A stretch of DNA of 64,000 bases from Cryptomeria japonica (GCF_030272615.1 NC_081413.1:561861010-561925009), one strand, 5' to 3'. Counted from the stretch's first letter, positions 47,764-60,320 are shown. Numbers and translations: made by a program. Notes: generated from the letters alone by a model not told the origin.

Positions 47764-49171
47764 TGATAATACGATGAAACTATAAGGATCTGGTCAACTA
47801 TTGAGCAGGGGGGTTGAATCAGTAGATAGAAAATAAAATAAACTTTCACCAAACTTAATTCCAACTCATAAACAACTTGCAAAACTAATTGGTTTAGACA
47901 TTGTATCAAAAACTGCAACTGCACTATCAAACTTTACCGGTTGACCAAAACATCAATGATACAATTCAACATATCTAAAAATCACATACCATTTAACCAA
48001 AATATTAAACCACTTCACTAATATCAGTAATATCTCATTTCAGATCACTTCCAGTCATCTAAACATATCTAAGTGGATTTACCAGTCATTCAAATCAATC
48101 ATATCAAAACACATCCACAAAATCATTCACCACTTGACACAATGATTTTTCACATGGAAACCCAAATGGGAAAAACCACGATGGGGATGAATACCCACAA
48201 GTATTTTGAATTATTCTAAAGTTTAACTTGTTAGGAGCCAAGCCTTGTTAGAAGCTTATACAATAATATCTTGTTAAGAACAAATCCAGTTAAGGACCAC
48301 TCGGTTAAGGGATTGACTACAATACCCTGTTAAAAGTAACCTCAGTAGAGGATTTCAAATCCAAGCTAATGGATCACCTGGTTAGAGGATTTAAACAACA
48401 CCAATCTTGTTAAAGGTTACATGGTTAAGGGATTTAACTGTTGTAATGGTCAGAGAACAATAGGTTCTTTGTTGATCTAGTAATAGCACTACCTTTCTTA
48501 ATCAGATCCTTTTTTGTACCTATCTGCCTTCACAACATTCTGCAGACACTCCTTCTGGTTCAGCAATAGTCTCACTACCACACTTACCAAATTGTCAACA
48601 CAATTACAAACAACGCATCGACCTTAAAAACAAATACAATAGGTTGGTAACACAAAGCTAAACCTACAAATCTCATAGAGATTGCAAACATATCGGTTCA
48701 ATCATAACCGTTGGATTACATAGCAATCAACTACACATTATTCTAGACAACTTCAACTGCTCCTGGATCACCGCACATTAGATCATGTAGCTCATCACAT
48801 GTTTTCCAATTCATGCTAAGAATTTGATCATTCCCAAGATAAATAGTTATCTTCATGTGCCAAATCCACTTTGAAACTCATCATGCACATCATGCTTATG
48901 TGGCATCTTCATCTTTGATCCTCATTCGATCATAGATCATCACAATCGGTTATCCAAGCCCCATTGGTTAGGATTCATCTTATCAACTATTTAGGGTTAT
49001 CAGTTGATCACTTTGCTTCAATAATAATACGAATACCGGTTGCCTTCATTGCTTTACTACCAGTTTCTTCACTGCATCACTACTAGTTGCAATACAACTC
49101 CATTACCGGTTACTAGTGACATCAATGACAACACTATACTTCATCAATGCAATCTTCATGCAATGCCAACA
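47764..49171 (-). repeat. 3' LTR of copia element D
   Basis: It matches 61244-62654. It contains a block GGAAACCCAAATGGGAAAAA (about 48158-48178) shared with the E LTRs. At about 48225-48440 there is a series of about ten GTTAAG/GTTAGA-type motifs followed by GGATT, spaced 20-30 bp apart. It ends AATGCCAACA beside the polypurine tract. Confidence 0.85.
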
Positions 49172-49503
49172 ATCTCCCCCTTTAGCATTGATGACAATAA
49201 GAATATCAATAACCATTGATTGTGATGATTGAGAGTAAAGAATATACACAGGTATAGGAATCTTGGTTTACATTTTTCCATATACTCTCCTTCAATTGTA
49301 TCTTCATGTCTTTACATGGTAACTGGCTATTCAATCATATACAGTTCTTCTGCCCCTTTGATGGTAATGAAAAAGTGAAGGTAAATCATTCCATGCTTCA
49401 CCAATCTTTAACAAGTTGCTCCCCCTATGGAGTAGCTCCACTCTACACCAATCCTGCTTCAAAATTTTCAACAAGATTTGGGACTGATGTCTTCCACATT
49501 TGC

Positions 49504-49668
49504 TTAATTGACTTCATGTAGGGGTACAACCCCTAGCTTACCTCTAAGATACTCAAATATAGCCTTAGGTAGAGATTTAGTAAATAAATATACTAGTTGT
49601 TCTTTAGTAGACACATGCTCGAGTGACACACCTTTACTTTGCACTTTCTCTCTCAAGAAATGATACTT
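49504..49668 (-). pseudogene. End of RNase H of copia D, left of insertion E
   Basis: This C-terminal piece of D's pol reads YHFLREKVQSKGVSLEHVST and continues through LFTKSLPK and YLRGKLGVV to a stop at 49504. It is the continuation of the frame that ends at 57284, interrupted exactly by element E. The 330 bp between this and the LTR (49184-49503) is 3' untranslated sequence with no feature seen. Confidence 0.85.
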
Positions 49669-49673
49669 CAACT
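49669..49673. repeat. Target-site duplication of element E, left copy
   Basis: CAACT, identical to 57279-57283. Confidence 0.85.
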
Positions 49674-51183
49674 TGATAAATCTGATACCAATAGTTAATA
49701 AGATGAGAGGAGGGGGGGGGGGGTGAATCACACAAACTTAATCTTCAATATATTCAATAGATTCAACCTCGGTAGCTTTAACAGATATATGTAACCAAAA
49801 CTGTAAAACATGCAAACTTAAGAACACATAATCATAACAACACTCATAACACCAGATTTAATGTGGAAACCCAAATAGGGAAAAACCACTGTGGGATTTC
49901 GGACCCACTAAGAAATATACTCTTCTAAAGTATGCTCAATTAAAAGCAGATCTTGTTAAAGATTACAAACACATTGCTAGATGTGACCCGGTTAAGGGAT
50001 TTCCCTCAGATTTGTTAGGATCTTCCCCTTGTTAGAGGTGACCTTGTTAAAGGGTTTCAAACACTCAATCAGAATGTCACCTTGCTAGAGGATTTACAAA
50101 TAAGACTGTTAAGTCCACTCGGTTTAGAGATTTTCTGTCACTTACAAATAAATAACAGTAATGAGTATGTCTGCAACTTTGCATCTAAAATGCTAAAGTA
50201 GATTCTTATTTTCTCAATACAATATAGTCATAGGACTTATCTTGTCCCTCTGCTGGGCTCCTTACTCCGTTATTCAAATAGGTCTTCAAGCTTCTATGCT
50301 CGGTAATCACTATGTAGCATCCATGTGCTTACATTTGCCTGTATACATTGTTTATCAAGAGTTCCTTATTTATAAACAATTTTCTAACCGCTTAATCTCT
50401 TTGATCACATTTCCCATGTTCAATCATAGCCATCAGATCTTCAATCTTGACCAGGTTCAATGTATCCTTCGATCCAAAAATGTTTTACCTTTCCTTGGAA
50501 CTTGCATACATTTCTTGGAACTTGTGCTAGGGTATTGCGGTTCAATCTGAGCTGTAGATCTTCCTGCCGATCTTCCATTGCCATAGATCCTTAACAAACT
50601 TCATACACATTGTATCAATCATTTAATCATAGCCAGCTCATCAACTTCCATCATTAAATAATGCATGTATACATCCAATGCATTCTGTTATTACTCGGTT
50701 GCAACTCAGTAAATACTAAAATTCACTCGTTAGACATTCCGCCTTCATTAACCGATAGCGATAACCTTAGTGTTTATCAACTAGGTTCCTTAGGGTTTAC
50801 CGACTAGATTCCTTGCTCGGTAACATAGTATAGTATTAACCTTACAAACAATAGCATATGTAGGATATCAAAACAATCTAAACAACATGATCTCATCATT
50901 GTTTAACTCAGTAATAGTTGCCCATTGAATAACTTATTCCTCCTCTTATTCATCACATTCTTTCTATGTCTTTTACCGACATCTTAATTCTCTTCAAAAC
51001 ATACTTCTTAAGATATGGCAACATCATACTAAATCAGAAAACCAATTTCTTGACATCAATGACAAAATAATATTGTGAAGACAATAAACATCCTTAATCA
51101 GTTATATCCATAATTATCAACAACCTTCTCAATATCCTAATTGAAATGCCAACAATCTCTTATTGTCTGTTATAATGCCAACA
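49674..51183 (-). repeat. 3' LTR of copia element E
   Basis: It starts TGATAAATC and ends TAATGCCAACA. It carries a G-run (about 49710-49728), the shared GGAAACCCAAATAGGGAAAA block (about 49863-49883), and GTTAAAG/GTTAGAG motifs at about 49945-50130. A second copy of the LTR-edge sequence TGCCAACAATCTC lies about 28 bp inside the end. Confidence 0.9.
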
Positions 51184-51558
51184 ATCTCCCCCTTTGGCAT
51201 TGATGGCAAAACCAATTGATTTGACCTAAAAAGATTCGAATTCAGATTGCTGTGATTGTGATTGCTCAGATTGTTGAAATGCTCTCCCCCTGTCATTAGT
51301 CTTCTCCCCCATACATTAGTCTTCTCCCCCTTTGACAACAATGCCAAAAGAAAACTAATACATAATTTCTTCCCATGTGAAGTAATTCCTTTTCTTTTCG
51401 GTAACAACTCAGTCTCAGTTAGAGCATTTTATCTTCAATTCATGTTCCCTGTTTGTTTCCTGCACACCTTTAGAAAACATCCTAAAGTGTGTAAATCTGC
51501 ATCAACTCCTAAAAGGTATTCTTTAGAGTCATCAAATTGATGCTTTCACCGAACTCAG

Positions 51559-53250
51559 TCAGTGAGTAGAAGATAGGGGTAGGACCCCTAACTTACTTCT
51601 GAGATACTCAAAAGTGTCCCTTGGTAGTGGTTTGGTGAAAATATCTGCTATTTGTTCCTTTGAGCTAACATACTCCGACACCACTTTCTTCTCTTGAACT
51701 TCTTCTCTAAGATAATGATATTTGATAGAGATGTGCTTTGTCTTAGAGTGCATAACAAGATTCTTTGAAATATTAATGGCACTAGTATTATCACAAAATA
51801 TAGTTACTAGCTCAGTAACTTTCTCATTTATGCCTTCCAACAGTTGTTTGATCCATGTTATATTGGTACAATTCAATGTTCTAGCAACATATTCAGCTTC
51901 TGTTGTTGACTGTGAAATACATCCTTGTTTCTTGCTAAGCCAACTCACTAGTCTTTCTCCTAAAAAGAAAGCTCCACCACTTGTGTTTTTCCTATCATCT
52001 ATGTTGCCTGCCCAATGAACATCAATATAAACTTTTAAATCAAAGTCATTTCCTTTCTGATATACTAAGCCATAATCCTCAGTGCCTTTCAAGTATCTAA
52101 AAATTCTCTTGATTGTTGTCATGGGTGTTTCCTTGGGATTTGCAAAAAATCTTGGAACTATACCTACTGCATGTGCTATGTCTGGCCTGCTGTGAACAAC
52201 ATATTGCAACTTTCCAATCATAGTTCGGTAAAGTGTCTCATCAACAGATGCAGATTCATCATTCTTTGATAGTTTACAGTTGGTAGTCATAGGAGTACTT
52301 ACTGGTTTTGAATCCTCCATTCCAAATTTCTTCAAGATTTCCTTTATGTACTTGGATTGAGTAATGAAAATCTCATCTTTCATTTGCAGTATCTGTAGAC
52401 CTATAAAATACTTTATCTCACTGATTAATGACATCTCAAATTCTTTGCTCATTTCATTTCCAAAGTTCTTGCATAAAGAGTCATTTTCACAAAAGATAAT
52501 ATCATCAACAAATATGGCTGAGATCACTATTCCATTTTCATCATTCTTCATGTACATATTGTTGTTTTCACTTGTCCTTATAAAACCAATCTTGATTAAA
52601 TAAGAGTGCAATCTTTCATACCATGCTCTAGGTGCTTGTTTCAGACCATATAAAGCTTTGTTCAGTTTACATACCTTATCTTTATTCTCTCCTTCAACAA
52701 ATCCTTCAGGTTGTTCAATAAAAACTTCTTCTTCTAATATACCATTTAGAAATGCAGATTTGACATCCATTTGATATACTTTGAAATTCTTGTAAGCAGC
52801 GTATGCCAACAATGTTCTTACTCCTTCAAGTCTTGCCACAGGTGCAAAAGTCTCACCATAATCAATTCCCTCTTCTTGAGCATAACCTTTGCAAACTAGT
52901 CTTGCTTTATTTTGAATGACCTCACCTTTTTCATTCAGCTTGTTTCTAAAAATCCACTTTGTACCGATTACATTTTTGTCCTTCGTTCTTGGGACCAGTG
53001 TCCATGTGTCAATCTTCTTGATTTGATCAATCTCTTCTGTCATAGCATTTATCCAATCTTCACTATTAAATGCCTCTTTCACTATCCTTGGTTCAAATTC
53101 AGATATTAGACATGTGTTATGTCTCAGTTTATTCCTTGTCATCACTGGATCATTCTTATCCCCTATAATCTGACTTGATGCATGATTTCTTCTGACATAC
53201 TTGGCTAATATAGGCTCGGTAGATTCTATATGATCTTCTTCATCACTCGG
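51559..53250 (-). pseudogene. Copia E reverse transcriptase and RNase H, frame intact over 528 codons
   Basis: 53145-51559 is one open frame that covers the whole RT and RNase H. RT shows IGTKWIFRNKLNEKGEV, the CKGYAQEEGIDYGETFAPVA motif, YQMDVKSAFLNGILEEEVFI, LYGLKQAPRAWY and the catalytic box FVDDIIF (Phe where Tyr is usual). RNase H shows VYIDVHWAGNIDDRKNTSGG, STTEAEY, FCDNTSAI and the TKHISIKYHYLR tail, so its acidic residues remain. It ends in FTKPLPRDTFEYLR and SKLGVLPL. I call it a pseudogene because the upstream gag-integrase part of the same polyprotein carries stops. Confidence 0.88.
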
Positions 53251-54378
53251 TAACTAGATATTCTCTTCATTTCCTTCAGCAGTTTTCATGATAGGACTTC
53301 TCGGTTGAACATATACAAATCCTTCATAATCTTCTGGTTCTTTTGAGTTTCCTTCATCATTTCTTTCTATAAATTCATCAATTTTCACATTTGCACTTTC
53401 TAATATTTTGTTAGATGATTTGATTAGATATTTAAATGCTTTGCTTCTAGAAGAATAACCAAGAAATGTGCCTTCTTCACCTTTCTGATCAAACTTACCA
53501 TTTTTGTCATCTTTGTGAACATAGCATCTACTTCCAAAGATTTTAAAATAACTTACATTAGGTTTCTTGTCATACCAGATTTCATATGGTGTCTTCAAAG
53601 TTCCTTTCTTTAGTTGTACTTGGTTCAGGGTGTAAACTGCAGTGCTGATTGCTTCTCTCTGAAATGTTTGAGGTACCTTCTTTTCTATCATCAAGGTTCT
53701 TGCACAATCCACAATTGATCTATTTCTTCTCTCGGCTATCCCATTTTACTAGGGTGTTCTCGGTGCAAATACTTGCCTCTTTATACCATGATCATTGTAG
53801 TATAAGTTAAATTCATCATAAGTGAACTCACCTCCTCTATCAGATCTAAGACATTTCAGTTGTCTTCCTGTTTCATTTTCAACTCTTGCCTTGTACCATT
53901 TAAACATTTGAAAAGCTTCTGATTTTTCTTTTAAAAACATTACTGACATCATCCTTGAGTAATCATCCACAAATAATATGAAATACTTATCACCATAATA
54001 ACTCTGAACTTTCATAGGACCACAAAGATCAGTATGCACAAGATCTAAAATTCCCGTAGAAGTGTAGGACTTACTTGTAAAGCTTGATCTTGTCATCTTA
54101 CTCGGCATATAGCATTCTCAGGTTTCTCAAGACTTGGTAGACCTCTTACTCGGTGCTTCTTGCTTATTTTGATCAGGTTATCAAAATTTACATGACAAAA
54201 CCTTTTAATGCCATAACCAAGTATCATCTATCTTTGCATATAGACACTTATTCCAAGTTGAGTCAAGGTGAAATGTGTTACCTTTTGTTTGTGTCCCGGT
54301 AGCTGCTAACTTTCCATGCTTGTCATGAACTTTGACAATTCCCTTCTGAAACTCTATTCAGTATCCGGTATTGTTTAG
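53251..54378 (-). pseudogene. Copia E integrase, several stops
   Basis: Open pieces at 54108-53749 and 53712-53254. The core keeps HTDLCGPM and RSDRGGEF, with the catalytic Asp residues. The following TPQQNG motif reads TP-stop-stop-NG (53746-53751) and is followed by IAERRN. The second piece reads MDCARTLMIEKKVPQTFQRE through FLGYSSRSKAFKY, and ends at a TAG (53251-53253) where Gln is likely. Upstream (54378-54109) the GAG-pre-integrase region has further stops, including TAG after LLSIA and TGA after NNTGY. The identifiable stops are consistent with C-to-T changes in CAG, CAA and CGA codons. Confidence 0.85.
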
Positions 54379-55728
54379 CTATGCTATACTCAACAAATTG
54401 TATTTCAAACCTTCAACCCAATAAAAAGCATTACATTTAGTATTGTCAAGAAGTGTTATAGATCCTTTACCTCTCACTGGACATGGTGCATCATTACCAA
54501 ATCTTACATAACCTCCATCATAATCTTCTAACATAACAAACTTGTGTTTATCACCTGTCATGTGATGTGAGCATCCACTATCTATGATCCAAGAATCATT
54601 AGTATTTATGTGAGATATTAAATCTTTTTCTTCGTACCTTTCTTCATCTGATCCATCTTTGATAGCCACATAAACAACTTCCTCTGTATCAGTTTCATCT
54701 GATTTATCATCATTAGATTCCTCATCAGCTATTAAACATGTCTTTTTATCTCTTCTTCTGAAGTCTCGGTGTCCTTTGTAATGATTTTTCTGTCTGTCAT
54801 CTCGGTAATCTCTCTTTTCACTGGATTCTTTGTCAGGACAATTAGAAGCCATATGTCTTATTCTATCACAGTTAAAACATTTCAAAGACAAATTTCCTTT
54901 GTACTTACCTTTTCCTCTTGGTAGCCTTCTGGCTAATAGTGCTTCAAACTCTTCTTGCTTTCTGATTTCTTCATAAAGTTTGTGTACCTCCTCCATGTTT
55001 TTGCAAAATCTTTCACTTGCTCCATTGTGATTCCCTTCAGAGTACTTATACTTTCTATCATTGTAATCATCAGATTCATCAAGATGAAAAGAACTAAATG
55101 CAGACTCAATTTTATTTACCGAAGACCCACTGTTATCAAAGTTACTTAACTCAAATGCATGTAGCTTACCAATAGTAGCATCCAGAGAAACTGGCATATT
55201 GGGTACAGACCTCAATTCATTGATTACAGAGACTCGGATTGCATAAGCAGGTAGAAGGGTTCTTAATAGCTTACTTGTGACATCCTTTTCTTCAATGGTT
55301 CCTCCTACTCCTTTGATTTGATTGACAATCTCCTTTAACCTTGTACTGTACTGGGTTATGTTCTCACCTTCATTCATTCTCATAGATTCAAGTTGTCCTC
55401 TTAGACTATCCACTTTTTCTCTTTGAACATGTTCATCACTACCATACAAAGATATGAGCTTGTCCCACATTGCCTTGGCATCATTGCAACCTTCTAGATC
55501 ATTAAACTCCGAGTCAGTCAATGCAGATGTTATTTCAATCATTGCTTGAATATGTTCTTGATTTGCCTTTATCTCTTCTATTTTCAATGGATAGGTGCTA
55601 GGTGTAATGAAATTATTCTCCATATAATATACAATATATTCTTCAATTCCTGATAGGTGCAGCTTCATCCTTTTCTGCCATGAAGAGAAACTTGACTTGT
55701 TCAGCTTCGGTGCATCCCTCTTATACAT
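54379..55728 (-). pseudogene. Copia E gag and protease, 449 codons open
   Basis: The start at 55728 reads MYKRDAPKLNKSSFSSWQKR. The UBN2-type gag domain covers about residues 10-190 (WDKLISLYGSDEHVQREKVD, RLKEIVNQIKGVG, LLRTLLPAY). A CCHC knuckle is complete at about residue 285 (CFNCDRIRHMASNC). An acidic linker follows. The protease active site DSG is in WIIDSGCSHHMTGD at about residue 381. The frame ends at a TAG in the GAG-pre-integrase region (LLSIA-stop), probably a former Gln codon, so gag and protease are separated from integrase. Confidence 0.88.
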
Positions 55729-55778
55729 CTTTGGATCTTTTCCTCAAGTACCTTTAAACTTTTCTTCTGGAGTCCAAA

Positions 55779-55792
55779 GCTTTGATACCAAT
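55779..55792 (-). other. Primer binding site of copia E
   Basis: The minus strand reads ATTGGTATCAAAGC directly after the LTR terminus. It matches the initiator-Met tRNA primer type with one or two changes. Confidence 0.8.
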
Positions 55793-57278
55793 TGATAACT
55801 TTGATTCCAATAGTTAATAAGATGAGAGGGGGGGGAGGGGGTGAATCATACAAACTTAATCTTCAATATATTCAATAGATTCAACCTTAGTAGCTTTAAC
55901 AGATATATGTAACCAAAATTGTAAAACATGCAAACTTAAGAACACATAATCATAACAACACTCATAACACCAGATTTAACGTGGAAACCCAAATAGGGAA
56001 AAACCACCGTGGGATTTCAGACCCACTAAGAAATATACTCTTCTAGAGTATGCTCGGTTAAAAGCAAACCTTGTTAAAGATTACAAACACATTGCTAGAT
56101 GTGACCCAATTAAGGGATTTCCCTCAAATCTGTTAGGATCTTCACCTTGTTAGAGGTGACCTTTTTAAAGGGTTTCAAACACTCAATTAGAATGTCACCT
56201 TGCTAGAGGATTTACAAATAAGACTATTAAGTCCACTCGGTTAAGAGATTTTCTGTCACTTACAAATAAATAACAGTAATGAGTATGTCTGCAACTTTGC
56301 ATCTAAAATGCTAAAGTAGATTCTTATTTGCTCAATACAATCTAGTCATAGGACTTATCTCGTCCCTCTGCTGGGCTCCTTACTTTGTTATTCAAACAGG
56401 TCTTCAAGCTTCTGTGCTCGGTAATCACTATGTAGCATCCCTGTGCTTACATTTGCCCACATACATTGTTTATCAAGAGTTCCTTATTTATAAACAATTT
56501 GCTAACCGCTTAATCTCTTTGATCACATTTCCCATGATCAATCATAGCCATCAGATCTTCAATCTTGACCAGGTTCAATGCATCCTTCGATCGAAAAACA
56601 TTTTACCTTGCCTTGGAACTTGCATACATTTCTTGGAACTTGTGCTAGGGTATTGCAGTTCAATCTGAGCCGTAGATCTTCCTGCCAATCTTCCATTGCC
56701 ATAGATCCTTAACAAACTTCATACACGTTGTATCAATCATTTAATCATAACCAGCTCATCAACTTTCGTCATTAAATAACGCATGTATATATCCAATGCA
56801 TTATGTTATTACTCAGTTACAACTCGGTAAATACTAAACTTCACTCAGTAGACATTCTGCCTTCATTAACCGATAGTGATAACCTTAGGGTTTACCGACT
56901 AGGTTCCTTGCTTGGTAACATAGTATAGTATTAACCTTACAAACAATAGCATATGTAGAATATCAAAACAATCTAAACAACATGATCTCATCATTGTCTA
57001 ACTCGGTAATAGTTGCCCATTGAATAACTTATTCCTCCCCTTATTCATCACATTCTTTCTGTGTATTTTACCAACATCTTAATTCTCTTCAAAACATACT
57101 TCTTAAGATATGGCAACATCATACTAAATCAAAAAATCAATTTCTTGACATCAATGACAAAATAATATTGTGAAGACAGTAAACATCCTTAATCAGTTAT
57201 ATCCATAATTATCAACAACCTTCTCAATATCCTAATTGAAATGCCAACAATCTCTTATTGTCTGTTATAATGCCAACA
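55793..57278 (-). repeat. 5' LTR of copia element E
   Basis: It aligns throughout with 49674-51183. The outer end TAATGCCAACA is followed by the CAACT duplication. Confidence 0.9.
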
Positions 57279-57283
57279 CAACT
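57279..57283. repeat. Target-site duplication of element E, right copy
   Basis: CAACT, matching 49669-49673. It falls inside D's RNase H codons for the HIEL region. Confidence 0.85.
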
Positions 57284-58870
57284 CAATATGCTTTGTTCTA
57301 GCATGCAACACTGGGTTCTTTGAAATGTTTATAGCACATGTTTTATCACATAAAATCCTTACCGGTTCTGATAGCCTCAACTTGAAATCTTCCAAAATGT
57401 GTTTCATCCAAATTTCCTTGGTACAATTCATATATGTTGCAACATATTCAACTTCTGCAGTTGATTGAGAGATACAACTTTGTTTCTTGTTGATCCAAGA
57501 CACTAGTCTTCCTCCAAGAAAAATGCTCCTTTGGTTCTACTCTTCCTGTCATCAACATTGCTTGCCCACTCTGCATCTGTATAGACTTTTAAATCAAAGT
57601 CTCCTGCATATGGATACCATAATCGATAATCAATTGTGTCATTCAGATATCTGAAAATTCTTTTGGTTGCAACCATGTGTGTTTCCTTCAAGCTTTTCTA
57701 AAATCTGGCAACCAATCCTACTGCATGAGCAATGTCCAGTCTATTATGGACAACATAATCTAGTTTACCTATCAAGGACCTGTACTCCTTTTCATCAACT
57801 AATGTAGAATCATCTTCCTTAGACAATTTACAGTGTGTAACCATTGGTGTTCCAACTGGTTTACAGTCTCCCATCCCAAAAGTCTTCAACACTTCTTTCA
57901 CATATTTGGACTCTGTGATGAAAATACCTTCTCTCATCTGTGGATTTGAAAACCTATGAATTTTTTTATCTCACCTACCAGTGACATCTCAAACTCGCTC
58001 TTCATTTCATTAGCAAAATCATGAATAATATCATCATTTCCTCCAAAAATGATATCATCCACAAATACCTCACTTACCAGTACCTTATATCCTTATGTCT
58101 TGAGATATATGTTACTATCTTCACTGGTTCTTTGAAAACTTATCTTCACCAAGTGAGAGTGAAATATTTCATACCATCCTCTAGGTGCTTGCTTCAATCC
58201 ATATAATGCCTTTGTACACCATGTCCTTTTCTATAGTTAAAGCATAACCATCTAGTTGTTTAATGTAGACTTCCTCTTCCAATATTCCATTTAGGAATGT
58301 TGACTTCACATCGATCCGATATAATTTGAATCCTCTAAATGTTGCAAATGCAAGTAGAGTCCTTACTCCTTCCAATCTTGCAACTGGTACAAATGTCTCA
58401 CCATAGTCTTCACCTTCTTCTTGTGCATATCCTTTGAATACCAATCTAGCTTTATTTCTGACAAATACTCCATCTTCATTCAATTTATTTCTAAATACCC
58501 ATTTGTACCTATTACATTCTTGTTCTCTGGTCTGGGTACCAATGACCAAGTATTGTTCTTCTCTATCTGGTCAAGTTCTTCTTCCATTGCCTTGATACAG
58601 TCTTCATCTCCAAATGCTTGTTTTGCAGTTCTAGGCTCAATGATGGAAATCATACAAGAGTTGTCTCTAAGCCTTGTTCTAGTTAGCACACCTGCATTCA
58701 TGTCTCCAGTAATCTGATCAAGGCAATGATTGAGTCTAACATACCTTGGAATAACATGATCTTGACTTCTAGGTTCTTCTTCTTCTTCACTTTCTTCATC
58801 TTCTGTTGGACCTCCCTGTTCTGGTTGAACTTGGGCTTCTCTTAACTGTTCTTCAACTCTAGGCTTTATC
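57284..58870 (-). pseudogene. Copia D reverse transcriptase and RNase H, frameshifted
   Basis: Pieces at 58884-58480, 58549-58181, 57937-57698, 57691-57503 and 57503-57284. They show the RT motifs KWVFRNKLNEDGVFVRNKAR, GYAQEEGEDYGETFVPVARL and YRIDVKSTFLNGILEEEVYI, then an FVDDIIF box (about 58055) after a stop. The RNase H part shows DFDLKVYTDAEWASNVDDRK, STAEVEY and LCDKTCAI. The frame at 57284 is cut by element E and resumes at 49668. Frameshifts near 58500, 58190 and 57500, plus stops, inactivate it. Confidence 0.85.
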
Positions 58871-60320
58871 GGTTCCAGTTCCAAAAATAGTGTGTAAGGT
58901 TCTTCTTCTTCCTTCTCTTTACTGGTTTCTCCTAATTTCTTATAAAATTCATCAACTCTGGTATTAACACTTTCAGTGATCTTCTTAGTCCAGTTGTTGC
59001 AACACTTGTAATCTTTGCTCTTGGTGGAGTAACCAAGAAATATGCCTTCATCACTCTTGGCATCAAACTTACCAACATAATGACCTCTTTTGATAAAACA
59101 TCTGCTACCAAATTTTTTAAAGTAATTGATATTAGGTGACCTACCATACTAGTACTCATAGGGTGTTTTATCCTTACCTATTTTAACTAGTATTCGATTC
59201 ATTGTATAAACAGTTATGCTGACAGCTTCTCTTTAGAATGTCTTAGCTACACCTCCTTGAATTAGAATAGTCCTAATAGCTCCAACTACTGACCAATTTT
59301 TCCTTTCTACAATATCATTCTGTTGTGGTATCCTAGGTGCAGAAAGTTGCCTCTTAATTCTATTGTCTTCACAGTATCTAGTGAAATCCCCTGAAGTGAA
59401 TTCACCACCTTGATCAGTTCTTAAGAACTTTATATTCTTTCCATTGTCATTTTCAACTAAGTCTTTGAATGCCTTAAACTTGCTAAATGCTTTTGTCTTG
59501 TCTTTCAAGAATGTGACCCACATCATCCTTGAGCAATCATCGGTAAATATCATGAAGTATTGATCACTTTGAATACTCCTAGTCCTCATTGGTCCACAAA
59601 GGTTGGTATGAACCAAATCTAGCAAATGTTCAGCTGAGAAAGATTTGTTCTTGAAGGTTGAGGATGTCATTTTCCCTAACTGACATTCCTTGCACAAAAC
59701 ATTCACTGGTTTGTCCAACTATGGAAAACCTCTTACTGATTTGGACTTACTTCTTTTTACAATGTTATCAAAATTTACATTACATAATCTCTAATGACAA
59801 AGCCAACTATCTTCTACTTTTGCAATTAAACGATTGTTGAATTTAGAGCTTAAATGAAACAAGTTACCTCTGGTTTGTTTTCCAATTGCAATTGGTTCAC
59901 CTTTACTTCCATAAATCTTGTAGACTCCATTCTTGAATTCCAGTGGGTAACCTTTGTCATTGATTTGAGCAACACTCAAAAGATTGTGTTTCAGTCCTTC
60001 AACCTAGTAGACATCATCTGCACTGCTTTTACCATTCAAAGAGATGGATCCTTTTTCTTTCACCATGCATGGTGAGTCATTTCCAAATCTCACAACACCT
60101 CCATTAAACTCTCTGAAAGTAAGAAACTTACTTTGGTCATTGGTCATGTGGTGTGAACAACCAGTATCTATAATCCAACCACCTGAGTTATCCATGTGAG
60201 AGACAAATGCCTTCTGATATGATATATCTTCTTTAATAGCAACAAAGACAATGTCCTCATTTGCATCTTCCTCAGATTCTTCATATGTAATTCCTCCATC
60301 CACTACAATGAGACAATCTC
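58870..60320 (-). pseudogene. Copia D protease and integrase, broken
   Basis: 60303-60004 contains the protease active site in GGWIIDTGCSHHMTND (DTG). 59979-59791 continues the GAG-pre-integrase region (VAQINDKGYPLEFKNGVYKI). 59718-59233 carries the integrase: CKECQLGKM, then HTNLCGPM, where Asn replaces the first catalytic Asp, RTDQGGEF intact, and PRIPQQNDIVERKN, which keeps both Gln residues that E has lost. 59159-58932 and the frame after it hold the integrase C-terminal half and the acidic linker. Stops separate the pieces. Confidence 0.85.

Larger units (their letters stand above)
49674..57278 (-). mobile_element. Ty1/copia LTR retrotransposon E, nearly complete, nested in D
   Basis: A 7605-bp element with LTRs 49674-51183 (1510 bp) and 55793-57278 (1486 bp), a perfect 5-bp target duplication (CAACT), a primer binding site (minus strand ATTGGTATCAAAGC, 55779-55792) and a polypurine tract (minus strand AAAGGGGGAGAT, about 51184-51195). 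Gag-pol runs 55728-51559. Compared LTR stretches differ at roughly one base in twenty, mostly transitions, so E is younger than D. The frame is broken only by a handful of stops. With a few changes to its coding region it would be a typical autonomous copia element. Confidence 0.93.

Noticed and set aside
47280-47930. Long Tyr/Ile/His-rich frames over the microsatellite
   Set aside because: They are translations of TATG/TATA/TACA repeats. The same occurs at 62547-62927.
50242-50550. 102-codon plus-strand frame and its copy at 56414-56668
   Set aside because: They lie in the two LTRs of element E, antisense to the element, and are explained by LTR identity.
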